Shown: positions 22,018 to 29,668 of the stretch, one piece after another
How the letters are laid out: each line of letters starts with the position of its first letter
How positions within the stretch are numbered: position 1 is the first letter of the stretch
NCBI GenBank assembly: GCA_036509255.1
Contig: DATCFY010000130.1
Span: 1-31,516, forward strand
DNA from: RYN-230 sp036509255
Lineage (GTDB): Bacteria; Actinomycetota; Actinomycetes; Streptosporangiales; Streptosporangiaceae
Direction: 5' to 3'
DNA length: 31,516 nt
Notes under the pieces: model-generated
Seen by the model: only the letters and a program-made list of their open reading frames with translations
Told to the model about the DNA's origin: nothing
Databases searched by the model: none
Made by a program: the position numbers and the translations under genes

Positions 22018-22452
22018 GTGACGGAACGACGCTGGGCGGGGGTGCTGCTGCCGGCCCGCAGCCCCGGGGACCCGGAGAAGTACCCGGGAGAGAAGTTCGG
22101 CCTTCCCGAGCGGGGCTCCCGGTCGGTCGCGGGGATGGGCCGCCGCCTGCTGGCCCTGCTGATCGACTGGCTGGCGAGCATGGTGGTCGCGCTGGCGATC
22201 TTCCGCTCGGCGGGGTGGACGCTGGTGGTCTTCGGCGTCGAGGTCTACCTGCTCACCGCGCTGACCGGGTTCACCGTGGGGAAACGGCTGCTAGGCCTCC
22301 GGGTGGCCCGGCTGGACGGCAAGCCGGTGGGCTTCTGGTGGTCGCTCGTCCGCACGATCCTGCTGCTCACCGTCATCCCGCCGCTGGTCACCGACCGTGA
22401 CCTGCGCGGGCTGCATGATCGTGCGGCCAACACGATCGTGATCCGCGCCTAG
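22018..22452 (+). CDS. small RDD-family membrane protein
   Basis: A 144-residue protein with an RDD domain after a ~35-residue cytosolic N-terminus (RRWAGVLLPARSPGDPEKYPG). GMGRRLLALLIDWLASMVVA is the first helix with its Arg and Asp. VEVYLLTALTGFTVGKRLLGLRVAR and RGLHDRAANTIVI are the later signatures, with about three spans in all. In many actinobacteria a gene of this kind sits between glnA and DUF4191, and this one keeps that place. It is divergent from glnA and shares its intergenic region, including the GlnR box. Its stop abuts the stop of the convergent DUF4191 gene with no base between. Role unknown. Confidence 0.88.
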   Translation: MTERRWAGVLLPARSPGDPEKYPGEKFGLPERGSRSVAGMGRRLLALLIDWLASMVVALAIFRSAGWTLVVFGVEVYLLTALTGFTVGKRLLGLRVARLDGKPVGFWWSLVRTILLLTVIPPLVTDRDLRGLHDRAANTIVIRA

Positions 22453-23160
22453 CTAGCGGGTGCGGGGCCGCGGCTGCCGGGGCATCCGCCCCGACCTCGG
22501 CATCGGGCCCTTGGGGGCCTGGAGTGACTGCGGCAGGGCCTTGAGCCGGTAGTTGAGCTCGGTCACGTCGGCGCCCTTGAGGTTGCGGGGCAGCCGCATG
22601 ACCTTCCGCTGCAGCTTCCGGATCGGCACCTGGCCCGCTTCGTTGCCGACCTGGAAGTCATAGATCGGCGTCTCGTGGGCAACCCGGGAGATCCGCTTCT
22701 TCTCGGCCGCGAGCAAGCTGGGCAGCCGGGTCGGCGATCCCTCGCCGACCAGCACGACCCCGGGCTTGCCGACGGCGCGGTGCACGACGTCCATGTTCCG
22801 GTTGGCCGACACAGCCGGGGTGACGGTCCAGCCGCCGCGCATGCTCTGCAGGATCGCCGCGGCCGCACCGGGCTGTCCCTCGACCACCGAATACTGCGCC
22901 GACTGGGCGAACCGCCCGAACAGCATCATCCCGGCGGCCAGGCCGCCCACCACGCCGATCGGGATCAGCACCCCGCCCTGGCCGGTGAGCAGCCCGACGA
23001 TCACGAAGACGGCGATGATCCCGATCGCGGTCAGCGCGATGATCGGGAGCGCCCTGGGGTTCTGCTCGCGGACTATCCCCGCGACCATGCGGATCTGCTT
23101 GATGCGGCCCGGAGGGACCCCATCCGCGCCGTCTTTCCGGTTCGCCGTACTGTTCGCCAT
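22453..23160 (-). CDS. DUF4191 membrane protein
   Basis: A 235-residue actinobacterial protein of unknown function that typically lies next to lipA. Two close spans (about 37-59 and 63-83) form a hairpin near the N-terminus, followed by FGRFAQSAQYSVVEGQPGAA. Most of the rest (to ~205) is a cytosolic domain with GKPGVVLVGEGSP and an RISRVAHETPIYDF stretch. The C-terminus is very basic and Pro-rich (PRQPRPRTR). ATG at 23160 has TATCCT 7 bases upstream, so the message may be leaderless. The lipA gene ends 17 bases before this start. Confidence 0.88.
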   Translation of the reverse strand: MANSTANRKDGADGVPPGRIKQIRMVAGIVREQNPRALPIIALTAIGIIAVFVIVGLLTGQGGVLIPIGVVGGLAAGMMLFGRFAQSAQYSVVEGQPGAAAAILQSMRGGWTVTPAVSANRNMDVVHRAVGKPGVVLVGEGSPTRLPSLLAAEKKRISRVAHETPIYDFQVGNEAGQVPIRKLQRKVMRLPRNLKGADVTELNYRLKALPQSLQAPKGPMPRSGRMPRQPRPRTR

Positions 23161-23167
23161 GGAGGGC

Positions 23168-23173
23168 AGGATA
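23168..23173 (-). promoter_or_regulatory. -10 hexamer TATCCT for the DUF4191 gene, probably leaderless
   Basis: TATCCT on the minus strand ends 7 bases before the ATG at 23160. It overlaps the 17-base gap and the proximity of the lipA stop, so the gene may have its own promoter besides read-through from lipA. Confidence 0.4.
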
Positions 23174-23177
23174 CGAG

Positions 23178-24137
23178 TCAGCGGGCCTGGGGGGAAACTG
23201 CGGTGCCGGCCGACCTGGCCCGGCGGGTCATCGCGTCCCGGTACAGGCGTCCCGCGCGGTAGGACGAGCGGACCAGCGGGCCCGACATGACGCCGGAGAA
23301 TCCCATCTCCCTGGCTTCGGCACCGAGCCGATCGAAGTCCTCCGGCGGCACCCAGCGCTCCACCGGATGGTGCAGCCGCGAGGGCCGCAGGTACTGGGTG
23401 ATCGTGAGCAGTTCGCAGCCCGCCGCGTGCAGGTCCGCCATCGCCTCGGTGATCTCGTGCGGTTCCTCGCCCATGCCGAGGATGAGGTTGGACTTGGTGA
23501 CCAGCCCGGCCTCCCGGGCCATGGTGATGACCTGCAGCGACCGCTCGTAACGGAAGCCGGGCCTGATCCGCCGGAAGATCCGGGGCACGGTCTCGATGTT
23601 GTGCGCGAGCACCTCCGGCCGGGCCCCGAACACCTCGGCCAGCCGGTCACCGGCCGCATTGAAGTCGGGGATCAGCAGCTCCACCCCGCAGCCCGGCACC
23701 GCGGCGTGAATCTCGCGGGCGGTCTGCGCGTACAGCCATGCGCCGCCGTCGGCCAGGTCGTCGCGGGCCACCCCGGTCACGGTCGCGTAGCGCAGGCCCA
23801 TCGAGGCCACCGACTCCGCGACCCGGCGTGGCTCGTCCGTGTCCAGCGGCTGGGGCTTGCCCGTGGCAATCTGGCAGAAGTCGCAGCGCCTGGTGCACTG
23901 ATCACCGCCAATCAGGAACGTGGCCTCGCGGTCCTCCCAGCACTCGAAGATGTTGGGGCAGCCGGCCTCTTCACAGACGGTGTGCAGGCCCTCGCGGCTG
24001 ACCAGGCTTTTCAGCGCCGTGTATTCCGGGCCGGTGCGCAGCCGGGTCTTGATCCACGGCGGCTTTCTCTCGATGGGGGTCTGGCTGTTGCGGGCTTCGA
24101 CGCGGAGCAGCCTGCGTCCTTCGGGTGCGAGTACCAC
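23178..24137 (-). CDS. lipA: lipoyl synthase
   Basis: A 319-residue radical SAM enzyme that inserts two sulfurs into protein-bound octanoyl groups to make lipoyl. The auxiliary cluster cysteines are Cys55, Cys60 and Cys66 (CX4CX5C). The radical SAM cluster is Cys81, Cys85 and Cys88 (CTRRCDFC). GVARDDLADGG, PDFNAAGDRLAEVF and the C-terminal VRSSYRAG are all canonical. I chose GTG at 24137 (VVLAPEGRRLLRVEARN), where homology to other LipA proteins begins; a longer frame would run into the upstream transporter gene. TACCCT lies 6 bases before this GTG. The substrate is supplied by LipB (27066-27767), and a target E2 is SucB at the right edge. Confidence 0.97.
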   Translation of the reverse strand: MVLAPEGRRLLRVEARNSQTPIERKPPWIKTRLRTGPEYTALKSLVSREGLHTVCEEAGCPNIFECWEDREATFLIGGDQCTRRCDFCQIATGKPQPLDTDEPRRVAESVASMGLRYATVTGVARDDLADGGAWLYAQTAREIHAAVPGCGVELLIPDFNAAGDRLAEVFGARPEVLAHNIETVPRIFRRIRPGFRYERSLQVITMAREAGLVTKSNLILGMGEEPHEITEAMADLHAAGCELLTITQYLRPSRLHHPVERWVPPEDFDRLGAEAREMGFSGVMSGPLVRSSYRAGRLYRDAMTRRARSAGTAVSPQAR

Positions 24138-24141
24138 CCTC

Positions 24142-25479
24142 TCAGGGTACGTCCCGGGCGGAAGCGCCCGCGCGCCGCAGCCGGGCATACCGGGCCCAGC
24201 CCAGGGCGCCGGCCGCGATCCCGCCGGTGCCCGCGATGACCAGCACCACGCGCGGGTTGAGCGGGCCCAGCAGGCCCCCCGCCCCGGCCATGCCCACCGA
24301 CGCCGCGCCGAACAGGATGCCGGAGTACAGGGCGAAGACCCGCCCGGAGATGGCCGCCGGGACCCGGTGGTTCAGGAAACTGCGGGTAGCCACGACCTCG
24401 ACGCCGTTGGCCAGGCCGCCGATGCCGTACGCCGCGGCCGCCTGCCAGAGCGTGACCGCGCCACCGGCCAGGGCCACGCCGACGCCGGCGATGATGGTGC
24501 CGCCCAGCGTGGCCATGGCCAGGTGACGGCGGCGCAGCCGGCCCCCCGCCAGCGTGCCGCCGAGCATGCCCGCGGTCCACGCGGCGACAAGCACCGAGTA
24601 GCCCGAGGGACCCGCCTTGAGCACTCCTTCTGCGAAGGCCACCTCGGCCACGCTGGCCAGGTTGCCGAAGGCCACCATGACCGCGACGACCAGCACCAGC
24701 AAGCCTGCCTCACGGTCGGCACGCAGGAAGCGCAGGCCGGCGCTGGCCGGCCGCCCGGCGGACTCGGCCGTCGCGCCAGGAGCCGCCGGGCCGCCGGCCA
24801 GGCCTGCCGGGCCGGCCGCCAGCGGGAGCGCGCGCAGCCCGATCGCGCCCAGCCCGTACACCGCGGCGACCGCGCCCAGCGCCAGGCCGGTCCCGCCGGC
24901 CGCGGTGAGCACCCCGGCCAGCAGCGGGCCCACGGTGAACCCGCCCCAGGTGGCGGCCTGCAGGTAGCCGTTGGCCCGGGTGACCCCGGTCCGCCCGGCC
25001 AACTGCGGGACGATGACACCCAGGCCGGGCTGCAGCAACGCCGCGCACAGGCCGAAGCCGAGGGACAGCCCGAGGATGGCCCCGGTACCGGTGAGCCGGG
25101 TCAGGGCCAGGGCCACGGCGGTCTCCGCGGCCGCCGCGGCGACCAGGACCGGCCGGGGTGACAGCCGGTCGAGCAGCAGCCCCGCCGCGGGCGCGAGCGC
25201 CGTGATCGGCACAGTCACCGCGAGGAAGACGGCCGCGACCGCCCATGAGGCGTGCGACGTCTGGTACACCCGGCTGGCCAGGGCCACCATGGCGAGCCCG
25301 TCCCCGGCCGAGATGAGAATCTGCAGGATGACCGCCAGGCTCAGCGCGTACCGCGGCCCGGTGCGGTCCGGGGCCGGCGGAGCCGGCTCGGGCCTGGCCG
25401 GGCGGCCTGGCGCAGGCACGGTCGGCAGGGTCAGCTCAGCAGCGGGCGCGGTCGCGTCAGCGACCTGCGGAACGGACAC
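24142..25479 (-). CDS. major facilitator superfamily transporter
   Basis: A 445-residue transporter with about twelve spans. The first ~40 residues are a polar, Pro-rich cytosolic tail (PAPGRPARPEPAPPAPD). PAAGLLLDRLSPRPVLV is the loop 2-3 signature. A long Ala/Gly/Pro-rich central loop follows near residue 230, and the second half contains GGRLRRRHLAMATLGG. The pattern is that of MFS drug-efflux-like proteins; the substrate is unknown. AGGAG precedes the GTG start at 25479. It is divergent from hisS and ends 4 bases before lipA, where its stop overlaps the proposed lipA -10. Together with hisS it separates lipB from lipA. Confidence 0.9.
   Translation of the reverse strand: MSVPQVADATAPAAELTLPTVPAPGRPARPEPAPPAPDRTGPRYALSLAVILQILISAGDGLAMVALASRVYQTSHASWAVAAVFLAVTVPITALAPAAGLLLDRLSPRPVLVAAAAAETAVALALTRLTGTGAILGLSLGFGLCAALLQPGLGVIVPQLAGRTGVTRANGYLQAATWGGFTVGPLLAGVLTAAGGTGLALGAVAAVYGLGAIGLRALPLAAGPAGLAGGPAAPGATAESAGRPASAGLRFLRADREAGLLVLVVAVMVAFGNLASVAEVAFAEGVLKAGPSGYSVLVAAWTAGMLGGTLAGGRLRRRHLAMATLGGTIIAGVGVALAGGAVTLWQAAAAYGIGGLANGVEVVATRSFLNHRVPAAISGRVFALYSGILFGAASVGMAGAGGLLGPLNPRVVLVIAGTGGIAAGALGWARYARLRRAGASARDVP
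24144..24149 (-). promoter_or_regulatory. -10 hexamer TACCCT for lipA, probably leaderless
   Basis: TACCCT on the minus strand ends 6 bases before the lipA GTG at 24137. It overlaps the last base of the upstream transporter stop, so lipA may be transcribed on its own. Confidence 0.4.
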
Positions 25480-25684
25480 GGGGAGACTCCTAGGACGAGG
25501 GCAGGCTAAAGCTCGGGACGCTGAGAGCGGGGGCCGCTGGTCCTAGTACACGACGGCAAGTTTATCAGGGCGGGCCCGTGGCCTGGACATTTAACGCGGC
25601 GGCCGCAGCAGCCGGACGGCGGCGCAGACCCGGTTCCCGCATATCGATGTGACGTGGAGTGCCCTTGTCGGGGAGCATGGACAC

Positions 25685-27037
25685 ATGCCAACCCAGTTCG
25701 ACCCCCCATCGGGGACACGTGATTTCCTGGCCGCCGACGTCGAGGCCCGCGAGCGTGCCTTCACGGTGATCCGCTCGGTGTTCTCGCGGTACGGGTTCGA
25801 GCCGCTGCAGACGCCGGCCTTCGAGCGCCTCGACGTGCTGCTCGGCAAGTACGGGGAAGAGGGCGACAAGCTCATCTTCAAGATCTTGCGGCGCGGCGAG
25901 CACGAGGCCTCCGGTGAGGCTGACCTGGCGTTGCGTTACGACATGACCGTCCCGCTGGCCCGGGTCGCCGCCGCGTACGGGAGCCAGCTGCCCACCCCGT
26001 ACAAGCGTTACGCGATGGGCCCGGTGTGGCGGGCGGACCGGCCCGGGCGGGGCCGCTTCCGCGAGTTCGTCCAGTGCGACCTGGACACCCTCGGCACGAC
26101 ATCGGTGCTGGCCGACGCGGAAGTGATCTGCGCGGTGCACGACACGCTGGCCGAGCTGGGCGTGCCGGACTTCCGGTTCCTGCTCAACTCCCGGCACGTG
26201 CTGGCCGGCCTGCTCGAGGCGTTCGGGGTGCCCGCCGAGCTGGGCTCCGGTGTCCTCATCACGCTCGACAAGCTCGACAAGCTGTCTGCCGCGGACGTGG
26301 CCGCCGAGCTGACCGAGCGGGGCCTGGCCCAAGGCGCCGCGCAGGATCTGGTCTCCGCCATGACCGCCGCCCCGGACGCGGACGAACGGATCCGGGCCGC
26401 GCTCAAGCCCAGCGAGGAAGGCTCGGCCGGCCTGGACGAGGTGGACGAGGTTCTCTCGCTGGTCAGGGCCCAGATCCCGGCCAGCCGGGTCGAGTTCACC
26501 CCGAGGATGGTCCGCGGGCTGAGCTACTACACCGGCCCGATCTGGGAAGTCGTGGCGGACGGGGTGCCCGGGTCCATCTCCTCGGGGGGCCGGTACGACC
26601 ACCTGATCGAGCAGCTCGGCGGCCCCGACGTGCCGGGCACGGGCGGGTCGCTGGGCATCGAGCGGATCCTCCTGCTGCTGCCGGAAGGCGTTCACGCGGG
26701 GCGGCCCGGACGGCTGGACGTCGCCGTCACCGTCCTGGGCGAGGAGTTCGCCGCCCGGGCCTTCGCGTTCGCCGCGGCCGGGCGCCGGGCGGGCCTGCGC
26801 TCCAGCGTGTACATGGGCTCGTCGGGGAAGCTGGGCCGCCAGCTCAAGTGGGCCAGTGACCAGGGCGCACGCTGGGCGCTGATCTACGGCCGGCAGGAGG
26901 AGGAAGCTGGCGCGGTCACGGTCCGGGACATGGACAGCGGCGCGCAGGCGGCGGTGCCGGTCAGCGAGCTGCCGGGCTACCTGGCCGAGCAGGCCGGGGC
27001 CGGCCAGGGCAGGGCTGGCCAGGACCGGGCTGGCTAG
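25685..27037 (+). CDS. hisS: histidyl-tRNA synthetase, eukaryote/archaea-like type
   Basis: A 450-residue class II synthetase that charges tRNA-His. GTRDF (10-14) opens the catalytic domain. GKYGEEGDKLIF (54-65) and LRYDMTVPLAR (83-93) follow; bacterial enzymes such as E. coli HisRS have RPEGT at the latter place, while eukaryotic and archaeal ones have RYDxTVPxAR. Motif 2 is GRFREFVQCD, the histidine loop is GLSYYTGPIWE, and motif 3 is GGSLGIERIL. The anticodon-binding domain follows, and the tail is short and Gly/Ala/Gln-rich. GGGGAG sits 9 bases before the ATG. I saw no T-box in the ~200 bases upstream. A second, bacterial-type hisS may exist elsewhere in the genome. Confidence 0.92.
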   Translation: MPTQFDPPSGTRDFLAADVEARERAFTVIRSVFSRYGFEPLQTPAFERLDVLLGKYGEEGDKLIFKILRRGEHEASGEADLALRYDMTVPLARVAAAYGSQLPTPYKRYAMGPVWRADRPGRGRFREFVQCDLDTLGTTSVLADAEVICAVHDTLAELGVPDFRFLLNSRHVLAGLLEAFGVPAELGSGVLITLDKLDKLSAADVAAELTERGLAQGAAQDLVSAMTAAPDADERIRAALKPSEEGSAGLDEVDEVLSLVRAQIPASRVEFTPRMVRGLSYYTGPIWEVVADGVPGSISSGGRYDHLIEQLGGPDVPGTGGSLGIERILLLLPEGVHAGRPGRLDVAVTVLGEEFAARAFAFAAAGRRAGLRSSVYMGSSGKLGRQLKWASDQGARWALIYGRQEEEAGAVTVRDMDSGAQAAVPVSELPGYLAEQAGAGQGRAGQDRAG

Positions 27038-27065
27038 GACTGGGTTAGCTGAGACTGGGCTGTGG

Positions 27066-27767
27066 CTAGGAGGCTGGCGCCCCGGTGATGACCGGGGCGG
27101 GCGGCCCCGCCGAGCGGCGCCAGCGTGTTGCACCAAGGACCTCGGCGAAGTGGTGTTCCACCGGGCGGAGCATGTCCAGCACGCCCACCGGCCGCCCGAG
27201 TTCGGCCGACACGCTGGTCACTCCGGCGTCCGCGATGCCGCACGGCACGAAACGGCTGAACCAGCCGAGGTCACAGTCGCAGTTCAGGGCGAAGCCGTGC
27301 ATGGTGACCCCACGCGACACCCGGATCCCGATCGCGGCGACCTTGCGCTCCGGCTGGCCGGGCACCCACACCCCGCTGCGCCCCTCAACCCGGGTGGTGC
27401 TCAGGCCGGCGTCAGCGCAGGCCCGGATCAGCGCTTCCTCGATGGCCCGCACGTAGGCGATCACGTCGACCGGCTCGCCGAGCCGGATGATCGGGTACCC
27501 CACGAGCTGACCGGGCCCATGCCAGGTGATCTTGCCGCCCCGGTCCACTTCCACCACCGGCGCGCCCGCGTCACCGACCGGGCGGTCCAGCGGGCTGGTC
27601 CGCTTCCCGGCCGTGAACACCGGTTCATGCTGCAGCAGCACACATGTGTCCGGGATCTGATCGTTGCGCCGCTGCTCGTGCAGCTGGCGCTGGATCTCCC
27701 AGCCGCGCAGGTAGGGGATGGGTTGCTGGCCGAGGCCGAGATGCAGGTAAACCAGCTCATCTCTCAC
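27066..27767 (-). CDS. lipB: octanoyl-[acyl-carrier protein]:protein N-octanoyltransferase
   Basis: A 233-residue transferase that moves octanoate from acyl carrier protein to the lipoyl domains of E2 subunits and GcvH. LQHEPVFTAGKR (45-56), RGGKITWHGPGQLVGYPI (76-93), catalytic Lys142 (KVAAIGIRV) and catalytic Cys176 (FVPCGI) are all present. I chose GTG at 27767 over GTG at 27776: TATCGT ends 7 bases before it, while the upstream GTG overlaps that hexamer and neither has a ribosome binding site. LipA completes the pathway 3 kb away. It is convergent with hisS, with 28 bases between the stops. Confidence 0.95.
   Translation of the reverse strand: MRDELVYLHLGLGQQPIPYLRGWEIQRQLHEQRRNDQIPDTCVLLQHEPVFTAGKRTSPLDRPVGDAGAPVVEVDRGGKITWHGPGQLVGYPIIRLGEPVDVIAYVRAIEEALIRACADAGLSTTRVEGRSGVWVPGQPERKVAAIGIRVSRGVTMHGFALNCDCDLGWFSRFVPCGIADAGVTSVSAELGRPVGVLDMLRPVEHHFAEVLGATRWRRSAGPPAPVITGAPAS
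27078..27099. terminator. hairpin at the hisS / lipB convergence
   Basis: CGCCCCGGT-GATG-ACCGGGGCG, a 9-bp perfect stem. It lies 40 bases past the hisS stop, within the last codons of lipB. It may end hisS transcription; no T tract. Confidence 0.4.
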
Positions 27768-27774
27768 GCTGACC

Positions 27775-27780
27775 ACGATA
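27775..27780 (-). promoter_or_regulatory. -10 hexamer TATCGT for lipB, probably leaderless
   Basis: TATCGT on the minus strand ends 7 bases before the GTG at 27767. It argues for this start codon over the GTG at 27776, which lies inside the hexamer. Confidence 0.4.
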
Positions 27781-27899
27781 GCCGCGGGCCCGGAGCCGCC
27801 CGGCCAGCCGGTTCTCGGTGATCTCCCAGCAAAACCACAGGGGCCGGATGGGAAGCAAGGCGGTCCGCTGGGTAGTTACCGCGTAGGGAGGTACTTCGC

Positions 27900-28622
27900 G
27901 TGATAAATGTGGACGAGCTTTGCCGGATGAGTCCCGATGAGCGCGCCGAGCTCGCGTGCGCCCTCGTGGCCCTGGAGGGTTCATCTGGTGAGGATCCGGC
28001 CGCTACTCCCGGGGCGCCGGGGCAGCCCGGTCTGCTCACGGAGTCAGAGCTGCCCGGGAACCCGCGCAGCCGGGCCTTCGGGCTTGTCGCCATCATCGGC
28101 TGCTGTCTCGTGCTCGCCGCCTGGATCGGCGTGCTCGCCGTCACGCTGCCCCGGTACTACCGCTCGGGAGGCTGGCGGGGGGCCTGGGTCGGCTTCGACG
28201 TCGTGCTGCTCGTCACGTTCGCGATCACCGCGTGGGCCGGCTGGCGGCACCGCCAGCTGGTAATCGCCTGCCTGGTGGTGCTGGCCACCCTGCTGTGCTG
28301 CGACGCATGGTTTGACGTGACCCTGGACCTGCGCACCAACGATTTCCTGGTCAGCCTGCTGATGGCGGTGTGCGTCGAGCTGCCGCTGGCCGCGCTGGCC
28401 CTGATCGGCGCCCGCCGCCTGATGCGGCTGAACGTCAGGGCGGCCGCCCGGACCGGGCGCGTACCGCCGCTGTGGAAGATCCCGCTGTACGGACTGGAAT
28501 CCCGCGGCTTCCGCACCCTCATCCCGGCGGAGCCGTGCCCCCCGATGCCGCCGGGCCAGCCCGGCGGCCAGGCCAGCCTGGCCTCGGGGCCAGCCATGCC
28601 GGCCCGGAGCGCCGCCGACTAG
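27900..28622 (+). CDS. hypothetical four-span membrane protein
   Basis: A 240-residue protein I do not recognise. The N-terminal ~55 residues are soluble and acidic (INVDELCRMSPDERAELACAL). Four hydrophobic spans follow, at about 60-82, 97-115, 120-140 and 150-170. The C-terminal ~60 residues are cytosolic and end in a Pro/Gly/Ala-rich tail. MSPDERAELACAL resembles a short helix-turn motif seen in many unrelated actinobacterial proteins and is not diagnostic. GGGAGG is 8 bases before the GTG at 27900. It is divergent from lipB and convergent with the TIGR01777 gene. Confidence 0.75.
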   Translation: MINVDELCRMSPDERAELACALVALEGSSGEDPAATPGAPGQPGLLTESELPGNPRSRAFGLVAIIGCCLVLAAWIGVLAVTLPRYYRSGGWRGAWVGFDVVLLVTFAITAWAGWRHRQLVIACLVVLATLLCCDAWFDVTLDLRTNDFLVSLLMAVCVELPLAALALIGARRLMRLNVRAAARTGRVPPLWKIPLYGLESRGFRTLIPAEPCPPMPPGQPGGQASLASGPAMPARSAAD

Positions 28623-28661
28623 CGCACCCGGATCGGCCCGCGCGGCATTGCGGGACACGTG

Positions 28662-29576
28662 CTACGCGACGGAGCCAGCCGGCTGCAGCTCAGCGGCGAG
28701 GGCGCCGGCCAGGCCGGGATGGGTGAACTCGTATCCGGCCTCGCTCAGCACCCGGGGCAGGACCCGGGCGCTGGTCATCAGGTCACTGGTCACCCCGCCG
28801 AGGGCCACCGACAGCACCGGGGACGGGATGCTCAGCAACGCGGGGCGGTGCAGCGCGTCCGCCAGCGCGGCGGTGAAGGCGGCGTTGGTGTCCGGGTTCG
28901 GCGAGGTCAGGTTCACCGGCCCGGAGATGTCCTGGCGGCCCAGCAGGAAGCGGGCGGCCCCGATCCAGTCGGCCAGGGCTATCCAGCTCATGTACTGGGT
29001 GCCCGGGCCGAGCCGGGCGCCCAGGCCCAGCCGGAACGGGAGCAGCAGCCGGGCCAGCACCCCGCCGTGGCGGGAAATCACGATGCCGGTGCGCAGGGTG
29101 GCGACCCGGATCCCGGCCTGCCGGGCCGGGCCGGCGGCCGCCTCCCAGTCCCGGACCACGCCGGCCAGGAAGCTTGCACCCGCCGGGGCCGACTCGTCTA
29201 CTTCCCGGCCGCCAGTGTCCCCGTACCAGCCGATGGCCGAGCCGGAGAGCAGGACCGCGGGGGGCTGGTCCATGGCCGCCAGGTACTCGCTGAGGCCTTG
29301 GGTGCCCTGGACCCGGCTGGACCGGATCTCCTCCTTGTAGGAGTCGGTCCACCGGTGATCGGCGACCCCGGCGCCGGCCAGGTGCACGACCGCGTCGGTG
29401 CCGTCCAGGGCGCCCGGCGCCAGGCTGCCCCTAGGCGTCAGCGGATCCCAGGCGACCTCAGTGGCCGAGGCGGGCGTCCGCCGCACCAGTGTGACCACCT
29501 GGTCCCCGCTGGCCCGCAGCGAGGCGGTCAGGGCGCTGCCGATCAGCCCCGACGCCCCGGTCACCGCGACTTTCAT
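28662..29576 (-). CDS. TIGR01777-family NAD(P)-binding epimerase-like protein
   Basis: A 304-residue SDR-type protein of the TIGR01777 (YfcH/SulA-like) family. The nucleotide motif GASGLIG is at residues 7-13. VVHLAGAGVADHRW and LLSGSAIGWYG, with the family's GxxGxYG pattern in place of the usual SDR active-site context, follow. The C-terminal DUF1731 domain ends at about 295 (VLPRVLSEAGYEFTHPGL). The reaction is unknown. GGGGCAGG precedes the ATG. It lies 92 bases after sucB on the same strand, the usual actinobacterial place of this gene between sucB and lipB. Confidence 0.9.
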   Translation of the reverse strand: MKVAVTGASGLIGSALTASLRASGDQVVTLVRRTPASATEVAWDPLTPRGSLAPGALDGTDAVVHLAGAGVADHRWTDSYKEEIRSSRVQGTQGLSEYLAAMDQPPAVLLSGSAIGWYGDTGGREVDESAPAGASFLAGVVRDWEAAAGPARQAGIRVATLRTGIVISRHGGVLARLLLPFRLGLGARLGPGTQYMSWIALADWIGAARFLLGRQDISGPVNLTSPNPDTNAAFTAALADALHRPALLSIPSPVLSVALGGVTSDLMTSARVLPRVLSEAGYEFTHPGLAGALAAELQPAGSVA

Positions 29577-29668
29577 ACCTGCCCCCGTCTGCTCGCACGT
29601 GTGGCCCCCTGGGCCCGTCGCTTGAGTCTTCGTTAGCCGGGGGGCCGGCGGACGCCCTTAGCTCGTGC

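Noticed and set aside
20171..22021. 616-codon plus-strand open frame
   Set aside because: Antisense to glnA, which is beyond doubt.
25500..25684. T-box leader before hisS
   Set aside because: No TGGNACCGCG-like motif or terminator/antiterminator pair is visible.
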